A stretch of 64,000 nt of DNA from Ilex aquifolium (taxonomy: Eukaryota; Streptophyta; Magnoliopsida; Aquifoliales; Aquifoliaceae): assembly GCA_951799425.1 (NCBI GenBank), contig OX637403.1:26910311-26974310 (forward strand), in the 5' to 3' direction. The notes under the pieces were generated by a model. The model saw only the letters and a program-made list of their open reading frames with translations. It was not told the origin of the DNA and made no database searches. Positions 33,910 to 45,836 of the stretch are shown piece by piece. Numbering within the stretch: position 1 is the stretch's first letter; each line of letters begins with the position of its first letter. Both the position numbers and the translations under genes were made by a program.

Positions 33910-34866
33910 CTAAAATTGCTCAGCCAAAGTACTAGGATCGATGAAAGGATCTGATGAAACTACTGCTGCAGTATTAGACTGTGGTGGTCTGTAACCCTGA
34001 GGTGGTCTATGAGCATTAGACTGTGACTGGTTGCCAGGCTTCCAAGCTTGAGATTGATGTTGCGATTGATTCTGCTGTCTCAACTTCTTAGGACATTGAG
34101 CCTTCCAATGACCTTTTTGCTTACAGAAACTGCACTCGTCGAAAGCTACCCTTGTGTAAGGCTTATTCTGATTATTAGAGAATGGCTTAGAAGGTACTGC
34201 TAACACAGAAGGATTAGAAGTAGACAGAATTCCCTTTTCAGAATAGGACTTAAGACGTATTTCTTCAGCTAATAACTCACTGACAACTGAGTCAACAGAA
34301 GGAAGTGGAGAACGATGCAAAATTGAACCTCTAAGTCCTTCAAAATCACTGCGAAGTGCCGTTAAAAACTGTACCAATCGTTGTTGCTCCCTACGATCAA
34401 TATAGGCACCACATGCCTTCAATTCTGCCGATTCTGTAAGAGCCAATTGATCCCAAAGATCTGTCATAGCAGAATAAAACTCCTGAATACTCATATTCTG
34501 CTGCTGAAGAGCTCGTATGTCATTCTCCAATTGATACTGCTTTGCAAAATTTGATTGAGTGAATAACCTTTGCAGATGATCCCAAACCTCCTTTGCTGTC
34601 TCATACTTCGCCAACTGTGTACCAATAGAATGCTCAACAGAATTGTTAATCCAAGTAATAATTTTCGCATTGTTTGCTTCCCAGGTATCTATCAAATCAG
34701 CATAACCATCATCAGTGTTCTTAGGTTTCACAGAGGTTCCACTAACATATCCCCATATCTTTTTACCCTTAAGAAAATTTCGCATCACATAACTCCAATA
34801 CGAATAGTTCTTTCCATCCAACCTCACACTCACAGACTGAAGCGAATCATCTCTTTCAGTAGCCAT
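33910..34866 (-). CDS. Copia gag with zinc knuckle
   Basis: About 318 codons from the ATG at 34864-34866 (MATERDDSLQ). The open frame extends further upstream into the leader, but that part is low-complexity and unlikely to be gag. It contains a UBN2-type region (YWSYVMRNFLKGKKIWGYV, then TAKEVWDHLQRLF) and a CCHC knuckle CSFCKQKGHWKAQC, followed by a Gln-rich tail. Confidence 0.85.
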   Translation of the reverse strand: MATERDDSLQSVSVRLDGKNYSYWSYVMRNFLKGKKIWGYVSGTSVKPKNTDDGYADLIDTWEANNAKIITWINNSVEHSIGTQLAKYETAKEVWDHLQRLFTQSNFAKQYQLENDIRALQQQNMSIQEFYSAMTDLWDQLALTESAELKACGAYIDRREQQRLVQFLTALRSDFEGLRGSILHRSPLPSVDSVVSELLAEEIRLKSYSEKGILSTSNPSVLAVPSKPFSNNQNKPYTRVAFDECSFCKQKGHWKAQCPKKLRQQNQSQHQSQAWKPGNQSQSNAHRPPQGYRPPQSNTAAVVSSDPFIDPSTLAEQF

Positions 34867-35126
34867 AATCAAATAACAAATAAAAACAGATCGCAAAAAC
34901 CAGATCGCAAAACCACAAAACCAGATCGCAAAACCAGATTGAAATACCACGAAATACCAGAGTGAAAACCAGATCGCAAAACCACAAAAACAGTCACGAA
35001 ATACCAGATTGTAAAAACGAAACAAAGTACCTCACTCCAAACGGCCGTCTGGAAAAAAAAATTTTGGATCCGCGGAAGCTGTGTTTGAGATTAAGCCTCG
35101 TCCCATGAAACTTAGCTCTGATACCA

Positions 35127-35320
35127 TGTTAAACAATCAAGAGAAATACAATAAAGAAGAAGGAAGAGGAGGAAGAAGAGACTAGGGTTTCATTGATACT
35201 GCATAATTCTATTGAATGCAAAAAGTAGTTTAACCTAAATACATAGAAACTATATATAGCCTAAACAAATAAAAGACTATTCTACCCTTAATAAACAAAA
35301 TAATCCTATATTTCTTAACA
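35127..35320 (-). repeat. 5' LTR of the 30-35 kb copia element
   Basis: 194 bp. It is adjacent to the primer site on its left side in plus coordinates. Confidence 0.93.
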
Positions 35321-35479
35321 AGCTAAACACTTATTATGAAGCAAAAAATAGAAAAAGCAAATATTAGACCAATTAATGCTGGAGAAGAAGATAAGAGAAA
35401 TCATAACACAATCAAAACGCAAGCAACAAATTCATAGCGGGAAGGAGAGGAGATGCCGACCTGGAGACAACTCTTCCAA

Positions 35480-38251
35480 TTATTGTAGATAATATTCTTC
35501 ACAAACACCCTTTTTGTAGGTCAATACATGAATCGCAGAAATGTGTGCGATTTTCTTGTAAATCCCACCTTCTTCGCCTCGATTCGACAACTTCTCAATG
35601 AATGAATCACGCATACGGAATAGTTCCAAGAGTCGAAGGTTGGTTAGATGTTCAATTCCTGCCGGTACCTCCTCTAATGGACAGGAAAAAAGGTGTAGCA
35701 CTTCAAGATTGGGCATGGCGCACTGCTCCACTCTCACCCATCTCAATTCTTGTAAAACCCAAAGCTTTAAAATCTTGAGCCTCTGAAACCCTCCATCCTT
35801 GAAAGACAAACCCTCTCCAACGCACGAATCATTCAATTCAAGTTGCAGAAGATTTGGCAAATCTTGTAGGCATTGTATTTGGTCATCCCTTAACTTGCTC
35901 CTTTCTAACCGTAATCTAACCAAGCTTTGAAGAGAAGGTATCCAATGTGGTACATTCTCTAGTTGTCCGATCAATTGCAACTTTTGTAGAAATGGAGAAC
36001 ATGAAGATAAAGATGGCAGATCAAGGAATTCATTCTCTCTTGTGAAAATTGAGCAAACAGACAATGTACGAAGCTTGCTCAATTTTGCAAGGGAAGAGCA
36101 TAGGGTCATGCCGTCTTCTCTTCTCAACTCTGTAATGTATAAAGTTTTTAGTTGGGTAAGCTTCCCCACTTCTCCCATTATAATGTTGCCATTGCTCTCG
36201 TCCGCATCAATTGCACCAAGCTTTTGCAAAGATGACAAATTTCCTATATTCGTAGGGACTTTACAACCAAATGCACTAATTTTGCCATATCCCAAAAGAA
36301 GGTATCGGAGTTTTCGAAGCTCTATTATTTCGACCGGTAAGTCAATTACACCAGTACTTCTTAGATCCAAGGTCTCTAGGTTCCGAAGCTTTTTAATAGA
36401 TTTTGGAATAGCTTCCAACCTTGTTTTCCTCATGCTTAAATACCTGAGATGAAGTAGTTTACAAACTCCATCTGGGAATGTATCCATCCTAGAAAAACTT
36501 AAATCTAAAACCTTTAGCAACTTACAACCATCAATTAAATGCGAAAAAAGAGATGTATTGCTTCTTGAACCTATGCTCCCAAACATGACACGCAAGCGAA
36601 GTTGCCGAAAACACTTGCTTTCTTGTACATCTTCTATGTTATGTATTGCTAAGCCACGGACTTTGTCTGGCCACCTTACGTCATGTCCACTGGCTACAAT
36701 TATAATATTCTGCTCTCTCAACTTGGGCCTGAGGATTTCCCGTAAAAGATCATGGATATGACATGTTCTAGGGCTTCCATCCAATTTTGTGTCCAGTCCT
36801 TGGATTAAACTTTTGTTGAGAAGTTCATTGAAATATCCCTCAGCAACTTCTTCTACTGTCTTTGTTTCTGTCCCTTGCACGAGTCGTAATGTAGTCCACA
36901 GTCGAATCACCCTTGATATTTCAATGTCGTAATCCTCAGGAAAAATGCCCAAGTATAAGAAACAATTTTTGAGAGAATAAGGGAGATCATTATAACTGAG
37001 ATATAATATTTTCTTTATTCTCTCAAGTTGGCCATGGTTTTCCAGCTCCTCGCCGAGGCTACGATGAATCATCTCCCACTCTTTTATTGTACTTTTGTCC
37101 TTTGAAGCCAATACACCACCAATTACCACAATTGCAAGTGGCAATCCCTCACATTTTCTTAATATTTTTCGTGAGTATTCTTCTAAATGTGGAGGGCAAC
37201 AAGTGTCATTAAATGTCTTCTTACAAAATAGAGCCCAAGACTCTTCATCAGACAAGGCTTCCATGCGATGGATATGATCACGATGGGAATCTTCGCACGA
37301 AGTAGCAGCTACATCATGTCTACGAGTTGTGAGTAGTACGCAAGACTTACAGCTGTTCTTAGGGAATACGTACTTGATGTCTTCCCATGCTTGTATGCTC
37401 CATACATCGTCTAACACAACCACATACCTTCGTTCCTGGAGAAATTCTTTGATGAGTACTTTAAGCTCAATTTCATTCGTGGATTCCATTGTTGGAGGTG
37501 GGTCGGTCTTTATTTGGAGTTTTTTCATCATTTTCTTAAGGAGCTCCTCCATGTTAAATGATTCTGAAACAGTGATCCAAGCATGACTTTGGAATTGTGT
37601 TTTCACTTGGTTATCGTCAAACACTTTTTTTACGAGCGTGGTTTTGCCCGATCCTCCCATACCCACCACTGAAACCACTTTGCGTCCAGAACCACCATCA
37701 AGAACCCAAGTAATGAGTTGTTGTTTCGGCTTCTCGAGGCCCACAAGCTCAGATTCTTCTATTAGAAGGGCATTACCTCGACCATCATTACCTCTACCAT
37801 CATTCCCTGTGGTGCTAATGACGGTAGAGCTTGAGCCTTGCTCCGTGATTTGATATCTCCCAGAATTTACCTTAGAAATATTGTCGACTCTAGACTTGAT
37901 TTTTCGTAGCTCAGAAGCAATTTGATGGCGAGCTATCAGATTCTTAATACAGCAAGCAATCTTACGAAGAAAACCATGGAATCCATCCCCATGATCATGC
38001 CCCAATCGGAGCATGAATTCATCGAGAACATCTTCGGTATCAAAAGCAACATCTTGAACTTGCTCCACCCAAACTTTGAGTTGTGGATCAGTCTCTTTTT
38101 TGACATCGGCAACTCTCAAAAAGGTCTGCATTTGCTCCAATTCACCTTTGATGTGCACAAATTCTTCCCGAACACCACCTAAAAGGCTTGCCTCTTCAAG
38201 CAAGAAGGGCTTTAGTTGGTCGAGCAGAAAGGTTACAGCAATCACTGCCAT
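35480..38251 (-). CDS. CNL2: RPM1-like CC-NB-ARC-LRR resistance protein
   Basis: One exon, 923 codons plus stop, from the ATG at 38249-38251 (MAVIAVTFLL); the in-frame GTG 12 bases upstream is not a credible start. The layout is as in CNL1: Rx-type CC with TEDVLDEF 72-79, P-loop GMGGSGKTT 197-205, kinase-2 VVVLDDVW 277-284, GLPLA 369-373, RNBS-D CFLYLGIFPEDY, and HIHDLL where canonical MHD would be, again with isoleucine. About a dozen LRRs follow. The first 235 residues are almost the same as in CNL1; differences cluster at residues 236-265 and in the LRRs, the likely specificity surface. A copia element sits 160 bp beyond the stop. Function as an intracellular immune receptor is inferred from the family; its ligand is unknown. 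Confidence 0.96.
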   Translation of the reverse strand: MAVIAVTFLLDQLKPFLLEEASLLGGVREEFVHIKGELEQMQTFLRVADVKKETDPQLKVWVEQVQDVAFDTEDVLDEFMLRLGHDHGDGFHGFLRKIACCIKNLIARHQIASELRKIKSRVDNISKVNSGRYQITEQGSSSTVISTTGNDGRGNDGRGNALLIEESELVGLEKPKQQLITWVLDGGSGRKVVSVVGMGGSGKTTLVKKVFDDNQVKTQFQSHAWITVSESFNMEELLKKMMKKLQIKTDPPPTMESTNEIELKVLIKEFLQERRYVVVLDDVWSIQAWEDIKYVFPKNSCKSCVLLTTRRHDVAATSCEDSHRDHIHRMEALSDEESWALFCKKTFNDTCCPPHLEEYSRKILRKCEGLPLAIVVIGGVLASKDKSTIKEWEMIHRSLGEELENHGQLERIKKILYLSYNDLPYSLKNCFLYLGIFPEDYDIEISRVIRLWTTLRLVQGTETKTVEEVAEGYFNELLNKSLIQGLDTKLDGSPRTCHIHDLLREILRPKLREQNIIIVASGHDVRWPDKVRGLAIHNIEDVQESKCFRQLRLRVMFGSIGSRSNTSLFSHLIDGCKLLKVLDLSFSRMDTFPDGVCKLLHLRYLSMRKTRLEAIPKSIKKLRNLETLDLRSTGVIDLPVEIIELRKLRYLLLGYGKISAFGCKVPTNIGNLSSLQKLGAIDADESNGNIIMGEVGKLTQLKTLYITELRREDGMTLCSSLAKLSKLRTLSVCSIFTRENEFLDLPSLSSCSPFLQKLQLIGQLENVPHWIPSLQSLVRLRLERSKLRDDQIQCLQDLPNLLQLELNDSCVGEGLSFKDGGFQRLKILKLWVLQELRWVRVEQCAMPNLEVLHLFSCPLEEVPAGIEHLTNLRLLELFRMRDSFIEKLSNRGEEGGIYKKIAHISAIHVLTYKKGVCEEYYLQ

Positions 38252-40269
38252 AATTTTATTCACTTGTGATCTTCAAATTAAGTCTTTCGGGTGTGTAAAA
38301 CAGTGATGAAATGGTTGAAGGATGAGGGTAAATACATTGGAAACTAACCAAAACAAATATATTTTGCACTTTCCAGATAGATAGTTCGCTTGTGGACCAA
38401 AATTAAAGAGAAGAAAATAATGTTAAAGGTTGAAAATGGGATATCCTTCTCCCTTATTGATGGCGATGCTCTCCATTATTGATCTCTCCAGATGTGAAAG
38501 CTGAGCAGTGAACAATGATATGCCCCACACCCTCAACAGCCTCTGTAATATGTAGTGTGTAATATGTGCGAAAATCACTCTCAAGTTGTAAAAATCTCTT
38601 GTCAAATCCTGTAAATTCTGACTTACCCAAAAAGAATAAAACCTGTAAATTCTATAATGGTGAAGTTGGTTTGGTTCGAATCTTTTTCTCCCAAGTTCAC
38701 ACACCAAAAAAAAAAAGAAAAGAAAAGAGAAGTCTTTTCTGCAATTTGAGGAAAGAAAAAGAAAAATAAACAAAAGCTTTCAAACTTGTTAACTTCTTTT
38801 ATTTTGAATAAAGTGTGTGGCCCATTTAAGACCGTCAACGAATTGGATTTGGATTGAATCTTAATTTGTATAAAATCAAATTTGATAAAAAAATTAAGTT
38901 TCAAATCCGACCCCGTTTATTCGACGGATTTCAAAATCTTAATTCATACCTGCATCTGTTAATAATCGAATATCTGAATCGATCTCAAAATTGAACTAAT
39001 TATTTTTCAATAATTTCTATTTAATTTCATGTCAATCTCATTAATAATCTAATTAAGTATGCATGTATATACAATACTTTCTCTCAATAAAATATATATG
39101 TTTATATGTCAATCTCATTAATAATCTAATTAAATATGCATGTATATACAATACTTTCTCTCAATAAAATATATATGTTTATAGACTCGAATTTAAATGT
39201 ATCCAAATTCAAATTTATTTAAAAAAAATTAATCTGATTCGGATTTGAATAAATAAATTAAAATATTAATTTATATCCAGTTAAATATAACTCAAATTGG
39301 AATTAAAATCTGCTCCATGGTTGGTCCGAGCCCCCCAACCCCACCCACAACCAAACCACCACACCGACAGGGGTTGCTTTCTGCCTGGGTCCACCATTGA
39401 TGGCATGATAGATACAGAAGAGAAATGGCCGACACATTGGTTGCAAAAGTTTATGGACTGGTTGAAATAGTCTCACAATTTATGGTGTCCAGTGTGTCTC
39501 TGTCGGTGTCTTTTTCTCTATCATTTACCGAAGCTTTAGCAGGTTTGATTCTTCTCATTTCTTGAGAGAGAGATGTTGGAAAATTTTAATTTATACGAGT
39601 TACTTTGATCATGGTTTAATTTAGTGGTTTTACTATTCTAACATCTCAATGATAATATTTGAAAGTTAATTTATCGAATAAACTTAATGGATGGTGAGTG
39701 CATAACCGATAATTTTTTAATTATAAAATGATAATTAATTTCACTTTTTTATGATATTGGTAATTAATTATTTTTAATAATTACAAAATGTGTTCATCCG
39801 ATTTTCTACCTAATTAATTTGGACCGAAGTCGGGCAGGAATACTACACTTAATCGGGTAGGTTAGGTCAAAAAAAAATTATTCCGCAAAGTACCGGATAA
39901 GAGATAGAAGACTATATTTTCTACCCATAGGGTAGGGTGAACACCCCTTTCCTTTATTGATATTTTTTTCTCTCTCTCTCTCTACATAAAGAAAATAAAT
40001 AAATAAATAAAGATTATTCTGACTCAGGTGAGGGAGCCATTATCTTGCTTTATTTAGAGAATAATGTTATTTGAATTTAAAAATTTGACTTACTTTGCAG
40101 ATATAACGATGTGACTTCATAAGAATCTTTGGATCAGAACGGTATTTATTTGAAGAAGTTCGAAAGGGTTGAAAAAAAGGGTTAAATAAAGAGTAAAAGC
40201 CGATCATACATTTGAAACTAATTAAAGCAAATATATTCATCACTGAAACTGATTTTGAGTGCAATAAAA
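38252..40269. other. CNL2 5' flank, no second gene seen
   Basis: 38252-38595 matches the CNL1 promoter region, including AAATATATTT at about 38354. 38596-38830 has no match upstream of CNL1. The rest is A+T-rich, with a 77-bp tandem duplication at 39032-39185 and a CT run near 39970. Frames such as 38423-38773 lack recognisable features. Confidence 0.55.
39032..39185. repeat. Tandem duplication of 77 bp
   Basis: TCAATCTCATTAATAATC starts both copies (39032 and 39109). Unit 1 has a single copy at the matching place (about 8811-8882), so the duplication happened after the units separated. Confidence 0.85.
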
Positions 40270-41391
40270 GATCCACAATATATTTTACATCATTTCTTAT
40301 GACACATATGTATATGTTTATACATGTTGTCTGTTTAAAATTGTAATTTTCACTAATAAATTCAAAAAGCATGTATATATAATTTTGATGTATGACATAG
40401 ATGAGACATTAGATCTGTTTTTTCTTCTGTTTTCTAAGTAAACACCCTTGGATGTTTCATTCATGGGGTTTGGTTAATTGTGGAAATGTTGATTAGTCAT
40501 ACATGGAAATATGGTTTTAATGTAGGCCACATATGAGTCATTGTGTTTGTTTTTTCTTTCGTTTTCTCCTGTAAACATCCTTGGATCGATGTTCCATTCA
40601 TGGGGTTAGGTTAATTGTAAACATATTATTGTTTTGTGTGATGCTGTAAAGCTTTCACTTTATTGGATTGATCATACAAACAAAACAAAAACAAAAACAA
40701 AAACAAACCCATAGGGTCAACCAGCACATGCATGGATGATGCATCCTCCGGTACGTAGAAATAATATAATTTAATGGAATATTAAAATCATGCAATTGGT
40801 AAGAGTGCAAGCTTGTCCTGATATGTCACTAGCTAGTCATAGAAACAACCTGGCAGTAGGTGGTTAAGGTGGTTGGGTTGTGTCTCATGAAGGATCATTT
40901 CCTTTGTATCTTCCATGGAATCGCCACAAGAAAGACAAGGGATCCTTCCTCTACCATATTTTAAGTAAAGTGACATAAGGTAGGGAAGGACCTTATCTGT
41001 GTAAATAGAATTGTCAATAAATCGAATTTTTGAAATTTACTATCACTTTTTTGTATATAATTTACTATTTTTGAAATTTTTTCATTTTTTGATATAGTAC
41101 CGAAAAGTGAAAAAGTGAATAACTTAATAAACAAAAGTCTATGTCACACTGTCTATTTAATATTGTCAATAACTTCATAAATTTAAGGAGCGTGGAAATA
41201 TGATTATGATATACGCCACAGATGAGTCATTATGTTTGTTTTTCTTCGTTTTTTCAAAGTATACATCCTTGGCTGTTTCATTCATGGGGTCAGGTTAATT
41301 GTAGAAATATTATTTTGTGTCAAGCTGTGAAGCTGACTTTGTGGGATTAATCGTACAAACAAACAAGCTTAACAAATATACCTAAAATTAA

Positions 41392-41898
41392 GAGTAAATT
41401 ACACTTTATCTCCCTAAACAATTTACCCTTGTTTCACTTTGTACACTTAACTATAAAATTTCTCACATTGTATTCTAAAGTATCAATTTTATTTCATATC
41501 ACTCCAATAGATAATGAGAAACTTGAATATCTTTCAAAGGAGCGAGGAAAACTCAAAGTGCTTCACGTCAAGTGTTTAGTACCACTTTATTTTATCTCTT
41601 TTACAACCAAATGGTTGTTGGAAAGAAAAAGAGGGTAGGTCAAAGGAAGAAAATTTAGAGCTTAAGATCAAAGTCATGGATATTTATTTTGCTTGATTTT
41701 TGACCTGCAAATATGCAATAAGTAGTTTCTAATCAGCAGTATAGACCACTTACATGTGCATTTACCGTCAAAAAATTGACATTTGTTATCTGGTATGAAA
41801 CAAAATTAATACTTCAGGGTGCAATGTGAAAATTTTTATAATTGACGGTATAAAATAAAATAAGAGTAATAGTTCAAGGGATAAAATATAATTTATCC
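41392..41898. mobile_element. Mutator-type MITE, 507 bp, unit 3
   Basis: GAGTAAATTA and the inverted GGATAAATTA form the tips of about 100-bp inverted arms. The 9-bp flank TAAAATTAA is repeated exactly at 41383-41391 and 41899-41907. Nine-base duplications are typical of Mutator-like elements. No transposase is present. The frame at 41429-41638 lies in its left arm and is not a gene. Confidence 0.82.
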
Positions 41899-42462
41899 TA
41901 AAATTAAAACTGATTTAGAGTGCAACACAAAGATTAGCCATACATTTTACATCATTCCTTACGACACATAACATAGAAGTCTATACACATTGTCTGTTTA
42001 AATCTATAATTCTCACTATCAATAGCTTAATAAATTCAAAGAGCGTGGAAATATGATTATGATGTAGGCCATAGATGAGTCATTATGTCTATTTTTTCTA
42101 AGTAAGTATCCTTGGATGTTTCATTCATGGGGTCAGGTTTATTGTAGAAATATTGTTTTGTATCAAGCTGTGAAGCTCAGTTTGTGGGATTGATCATACA
42201 AACAAGCAAGCTTAACAAATACACCTAAAATTGAAACTGATTTAAGTTTTGTTTGGTACGATGAAAAAATAGAAAAATAAAAATTGAAAGGATAGATAAA
42301 ATATAATATTTGATAAGGAAAAAAAAATGGGAACGATGAAAAAGTGGAAGGATTAGTTTTTCTTTTAACTTACTAAAATCTATCCCTCCAAAATTAGGAA
42401 AAAAGTGGATAAAAAATGGATGAAAAATTAATTATGTGTGTTAAAATATATATTATTTATTA

Positions 42463-42650
42463 CTAGGGGTAACCCGTGTCTAAAAGCACGGTACAACGTA
42501 AATAAGAAGTGATTGATTTTTTTTTATTTTTTGAGGGGAGGGGGGAATTCAATATGAATAGTTTTGAGTGGGATATTAGTGGCCGTTAGATGAGTCTATT
42601 TAAAACCGTCGAATGAATTTATTGAAATATGTCATATTTTATATTATAGA
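42463..42650 (-). mobile_element. Mini-Helitron, 188 bp, unit 3
   Basis: In minus orientation it starts TCTATAATATAAAATATG at 42650 and ends CTAG at 42463. Host A and T border it as Helitrons require. A short hairpin sits near the 3' end. The copy in unit 1 is 13241-13421. Confidence 0.55.
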
Positions 42651-42989
42651 TATATTATGTGTACATTAATTTTATACATTGATACAATTAAAATGACATG
42701 TTTATAGAAGAACAAATAATTCACTGACAAAGAAGAGTGATTTGATACTCATCGATGGTAATGCGAATGGTAGATATAGGGCTAAAATATTTGTGAACAA
42801 AATAGTTAAAAATGATAGAATGTATGGTCCCACATAGCATAATGAAAAAACATGATTCATGTAGCCAACGTCAAATAATTAGGATTAAAAATTTGTTGAG
42901 TTACAGATAAAATAACAATCATTCATATTTTTTTCTTCCTTTCCATTTTCCATCCATACCAAATACCAAGAAAAGAAAAGAAAAATAGA

Positions 42990-43267
42990 TAAAAAACATT
43001 TTTGGTCCCTAAACTATGAGCTTTGTGTCAGTTTGGTCCCTAATATTTTAATTATGTCAATTTGGTCTCAATTTTTTAATTAGTGTCATTTTTGTCAAAT
43101 CGAAAACAACAGTTAGAATTTACTAACGGAGATCATCATGTGCATCTCACGTGATCACACTTGAGGCACATTTTTTGAAAACATTAGGAACTGAAGTGAC
43201 AAACTGCGAATTTTAAGGACCAAAATGATACATAAAATGCATAGTTTGGGGCCCAAAAAAGTATTTA
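42990..43267. mobile_element. MITE with TTGGTCC-type inverted ends, unit 3
   Basis: Near-identical to 13766-14044, so it was in place before the unit duplication. Confidence 0.55.
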
Positions 43268-44149
43268 ATGCAATAATGAAAAATCAATTCTTCTTACCAT
43301 TCATCTTTCCTACCAAGCACAAAGGAGGAAAGAAATGGTTCCTTCATTAAAAAATATAAATCATATCACTCCAACTTTCAATTTTTCCATCTCTTCATCC
43401 ACCCTGCCAAACACACCATTAGAGTATAACATAAAATTAGTCATACATTTAAGTTATTCCTTACGACACAGGAAATGAAAGACTATGCACGCTGTCTATT
43501 TAAATTTGTAATTCCCACTGTCGGTAGCTTAATAAATTGAAGGAGAGTGGAGATATGGTTCTGATGTAGGACATAGATGAGTCATTATGTCTGTATTTTC
43601 TTCCTTTTTTTATAAGTAGCCATCCTTGGATGTTTCATTCATGGGGTTAGGTTAATTGCAGATATTTTGTTTTGCTGACGAGCTGTGAAGCTGACTTTAT
43701 TGGATTGATCAAACAAACAAACAAACAAACAAAGCATAGTGTGAACCAGCAGATACATGCATACTCCAATAGGTAGAAATAATTATTTATTGGAATATTA
43801 AAATCAGTGGTAAGGTGGTTGGGTTGTGTCATGAAGGATCATTTCCTGGTATCTACCCTGGAATTGCCACAGGAAAGACAGGGTTCCTTCCTCTACCATA
43901 TTGAATTTGTTCAATTATATTTTACAGATTGTGATTTGAATATACGAATATTCAATCTGATTGTGATTCATTTTGAATTCTATATCTGAATACAAATAGA
44001 TTATTGGATTGAGTTCCTATTTGATGAAATTGAATTCAAATTTAAATGTGACTTGCTAATACTAAGCTTAATTGAGCTATTTGGCTCGGAAATGAGATCC
44101 TTAGTTTAATTGGATCAAAGTTCTTTAAATCCGACTCAAATTTAGAACA

Positions 44150-44795
44150 ATTAAAATCCAATCGGTTGATACATCTATAGATAATGTAAGAGATGGAAAT
44201 TTTCCTGCAATACTGTTATAAATTGATCTTCAATTTTATAAAGTTATTACTCAATTTTATTAATTAAACATTCAATTTTATCCAATTGATCTTCACTTTT
44301 ATCAAATTAACACTTAATTAATTTTATATTTCATTGCTTTAGCACCAAATTAACTTTTAATATTGTCAAATTAGCATAAATTTTATCAAATTAATACTCA
44401 AATTCATCAAACTAGCGCCAACTTAATATTCAATTTCATAATATTATCAAATTCGTATTAATATTTAATTTGATTGAATTAACCGTCAATTTTATCAATT
44501 CATTCTATTTTATCAAATCATTCAAGTTCATCAAACTAACATAAAATTGACCTTAAATTTCGTCAAATTAACATTTGTTTTCATCAAATAAACATTCAAT
44601 CTTATTAAATTAACATTGAAATCCATCAAATTAATGCCAGATAAATGTTTAATTTTATTAAATTATTCAATTTCATAAATCAACACCAAATTAACATTTG
44701 TTTTATTAATTTAACCTTTACTTTTATCAACTTAAGACCAATTCTTCAATTGAACACTAAATTAAAAATCAATTTCACCAAACTGAACACCAATC
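44150..44795. repeat. Degenerate short-unit repeat, unit 3
   Basis: Variants of ATCAAATTAACATTCAATTT; longer than the unit 1 match at 14870-15295. The last 90 bp recur at 54338-54427. Confidence 0.6.
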
Positions 44796-45836
44796 GTGAT
44801 TATACGTACTCTCTCTTTTTTTCTCTTTTAAAGTCATATTATATTTTTAAATTGAGACGAAATGGTTGGGTTATGTGGTGTAATTGATCCTTAAATTGAG
44901 CAGTAATGGTCAAATTGCTTAATGAATTGGAGTTAAAATTGTTCATGAGTACATTTTTTTTTTCAATTTCCATCTTATTCCATCATTCACTATTAATGAG
45001 TGAGAGATCCACTATTGACGAGTGAAGGACTCACTTGAATTTATGGGTCTCACTTGAATGCATTGTAGATGATGTGCTAAGAAGGGGATTGAAAAAAAGT
45101 GTGCTGGAGAGGATATTTTTTTTTTACTAGATGCTGTAGTCAAAATACCTTTTGCATATCTGAATATGCCACATGTCTTTACCTCTTGTCAGGGGTGGCT
45201 TGAGACATTTTGGGTCTAAAGCAAAAAGGATAAATGAGATTTTTTATTTTTAATATTAATAATAAATTTAATTTTTTTAAATATAAAAAATAGTAATTAA
45301 ATTTTTATATTCAATCTTTTGTTACCATATTTGAACTTCATGGTAATAGAGAAAGAATGACTGAAAAATTAGGATGGTCAATTTAAACTTAACTTTTTTG
45401 GGGGTTAAAACTAGATTTTTTAGTAGCTTTAGTTTTATTGTTAGTTTTTTTCCTTTTTAAGAAAAATAAATAAATTTTCACAGAGTTAATTTTACGGCTG
45501 AATTAATGGTCCAATCTACTTAAGTTAAAATATTTTGTTTGGGTATGGATTTAAATTTTTTATTTGAATTATTACTGCACACTTATAAATTATGGAACCT
45601 TCCTTGAAGTAAGGCCTTAATTTTTTTATTTTTTTTGATTGGGCATGTGTTTTTATAAAACCTTTTTGTAGGGCTTAAAGTATTTATGGATTTAATTTTC
45701 GTACATAGACTATTTATGATATCTAAAAATTTGGGGTTTTCTTTAAAAATGAGACGTAAAGTCCAAGCTTTTTCAATCCCCTTTGCCTCATGTTTTTAAA
45801 ATTAAGACGTAAACAATCACATAATCCTTTTGTAGG
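44705..45836. repeat. Flank A, left member of a direct duplication
   Basis: About 1.13 kb of CNL2 upstream sequence, nearly identical to 54338-55471 and more distantly like 15200-16430. It ends with GTAGG, directly followed by the gypsy LTR at 45837. Confidence 0.9.

Larger units (their letters stand above)
30538..35320 (-). mobile_element. Ty1-copia element with short LTRs, nearly whole
   Basis: 4783 bp, flanked by AGCTA at 30533-30537 and 35321-35325. LTRs are 194 bp (30538-30731 and 35127-35320) and differ at two positions by eye, about 1%. At the plant rates usually applied that suggests a few hundred thousand years. Next to the 5' LTR the minus strand reads TGGTATCAGAGCTAAG (initiator tRNA-Met primer site). 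The polypurine tract is TTGAGGGGAGA. Gag and pol lie in two neighbouring frames; at most one or two breaks are visible. The empty site is preserved in units 1 and 2 (about 5265 and 21682). Confidence 0.96.
40270..43830. repeat. Diverged ~300-bp repeat family, five cores, unit 3
   Basis: Cores containing GGATGTTTCATTCATGGGG or variants lie at about 40446, 40577, 41266, 42109 and 43623. This is the same series as 11260-14560, with one more core (41266) that unit 1 has lost together with the left edge of its MITE. No coding frame is conserved through the copies. Confidence 0.65.
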
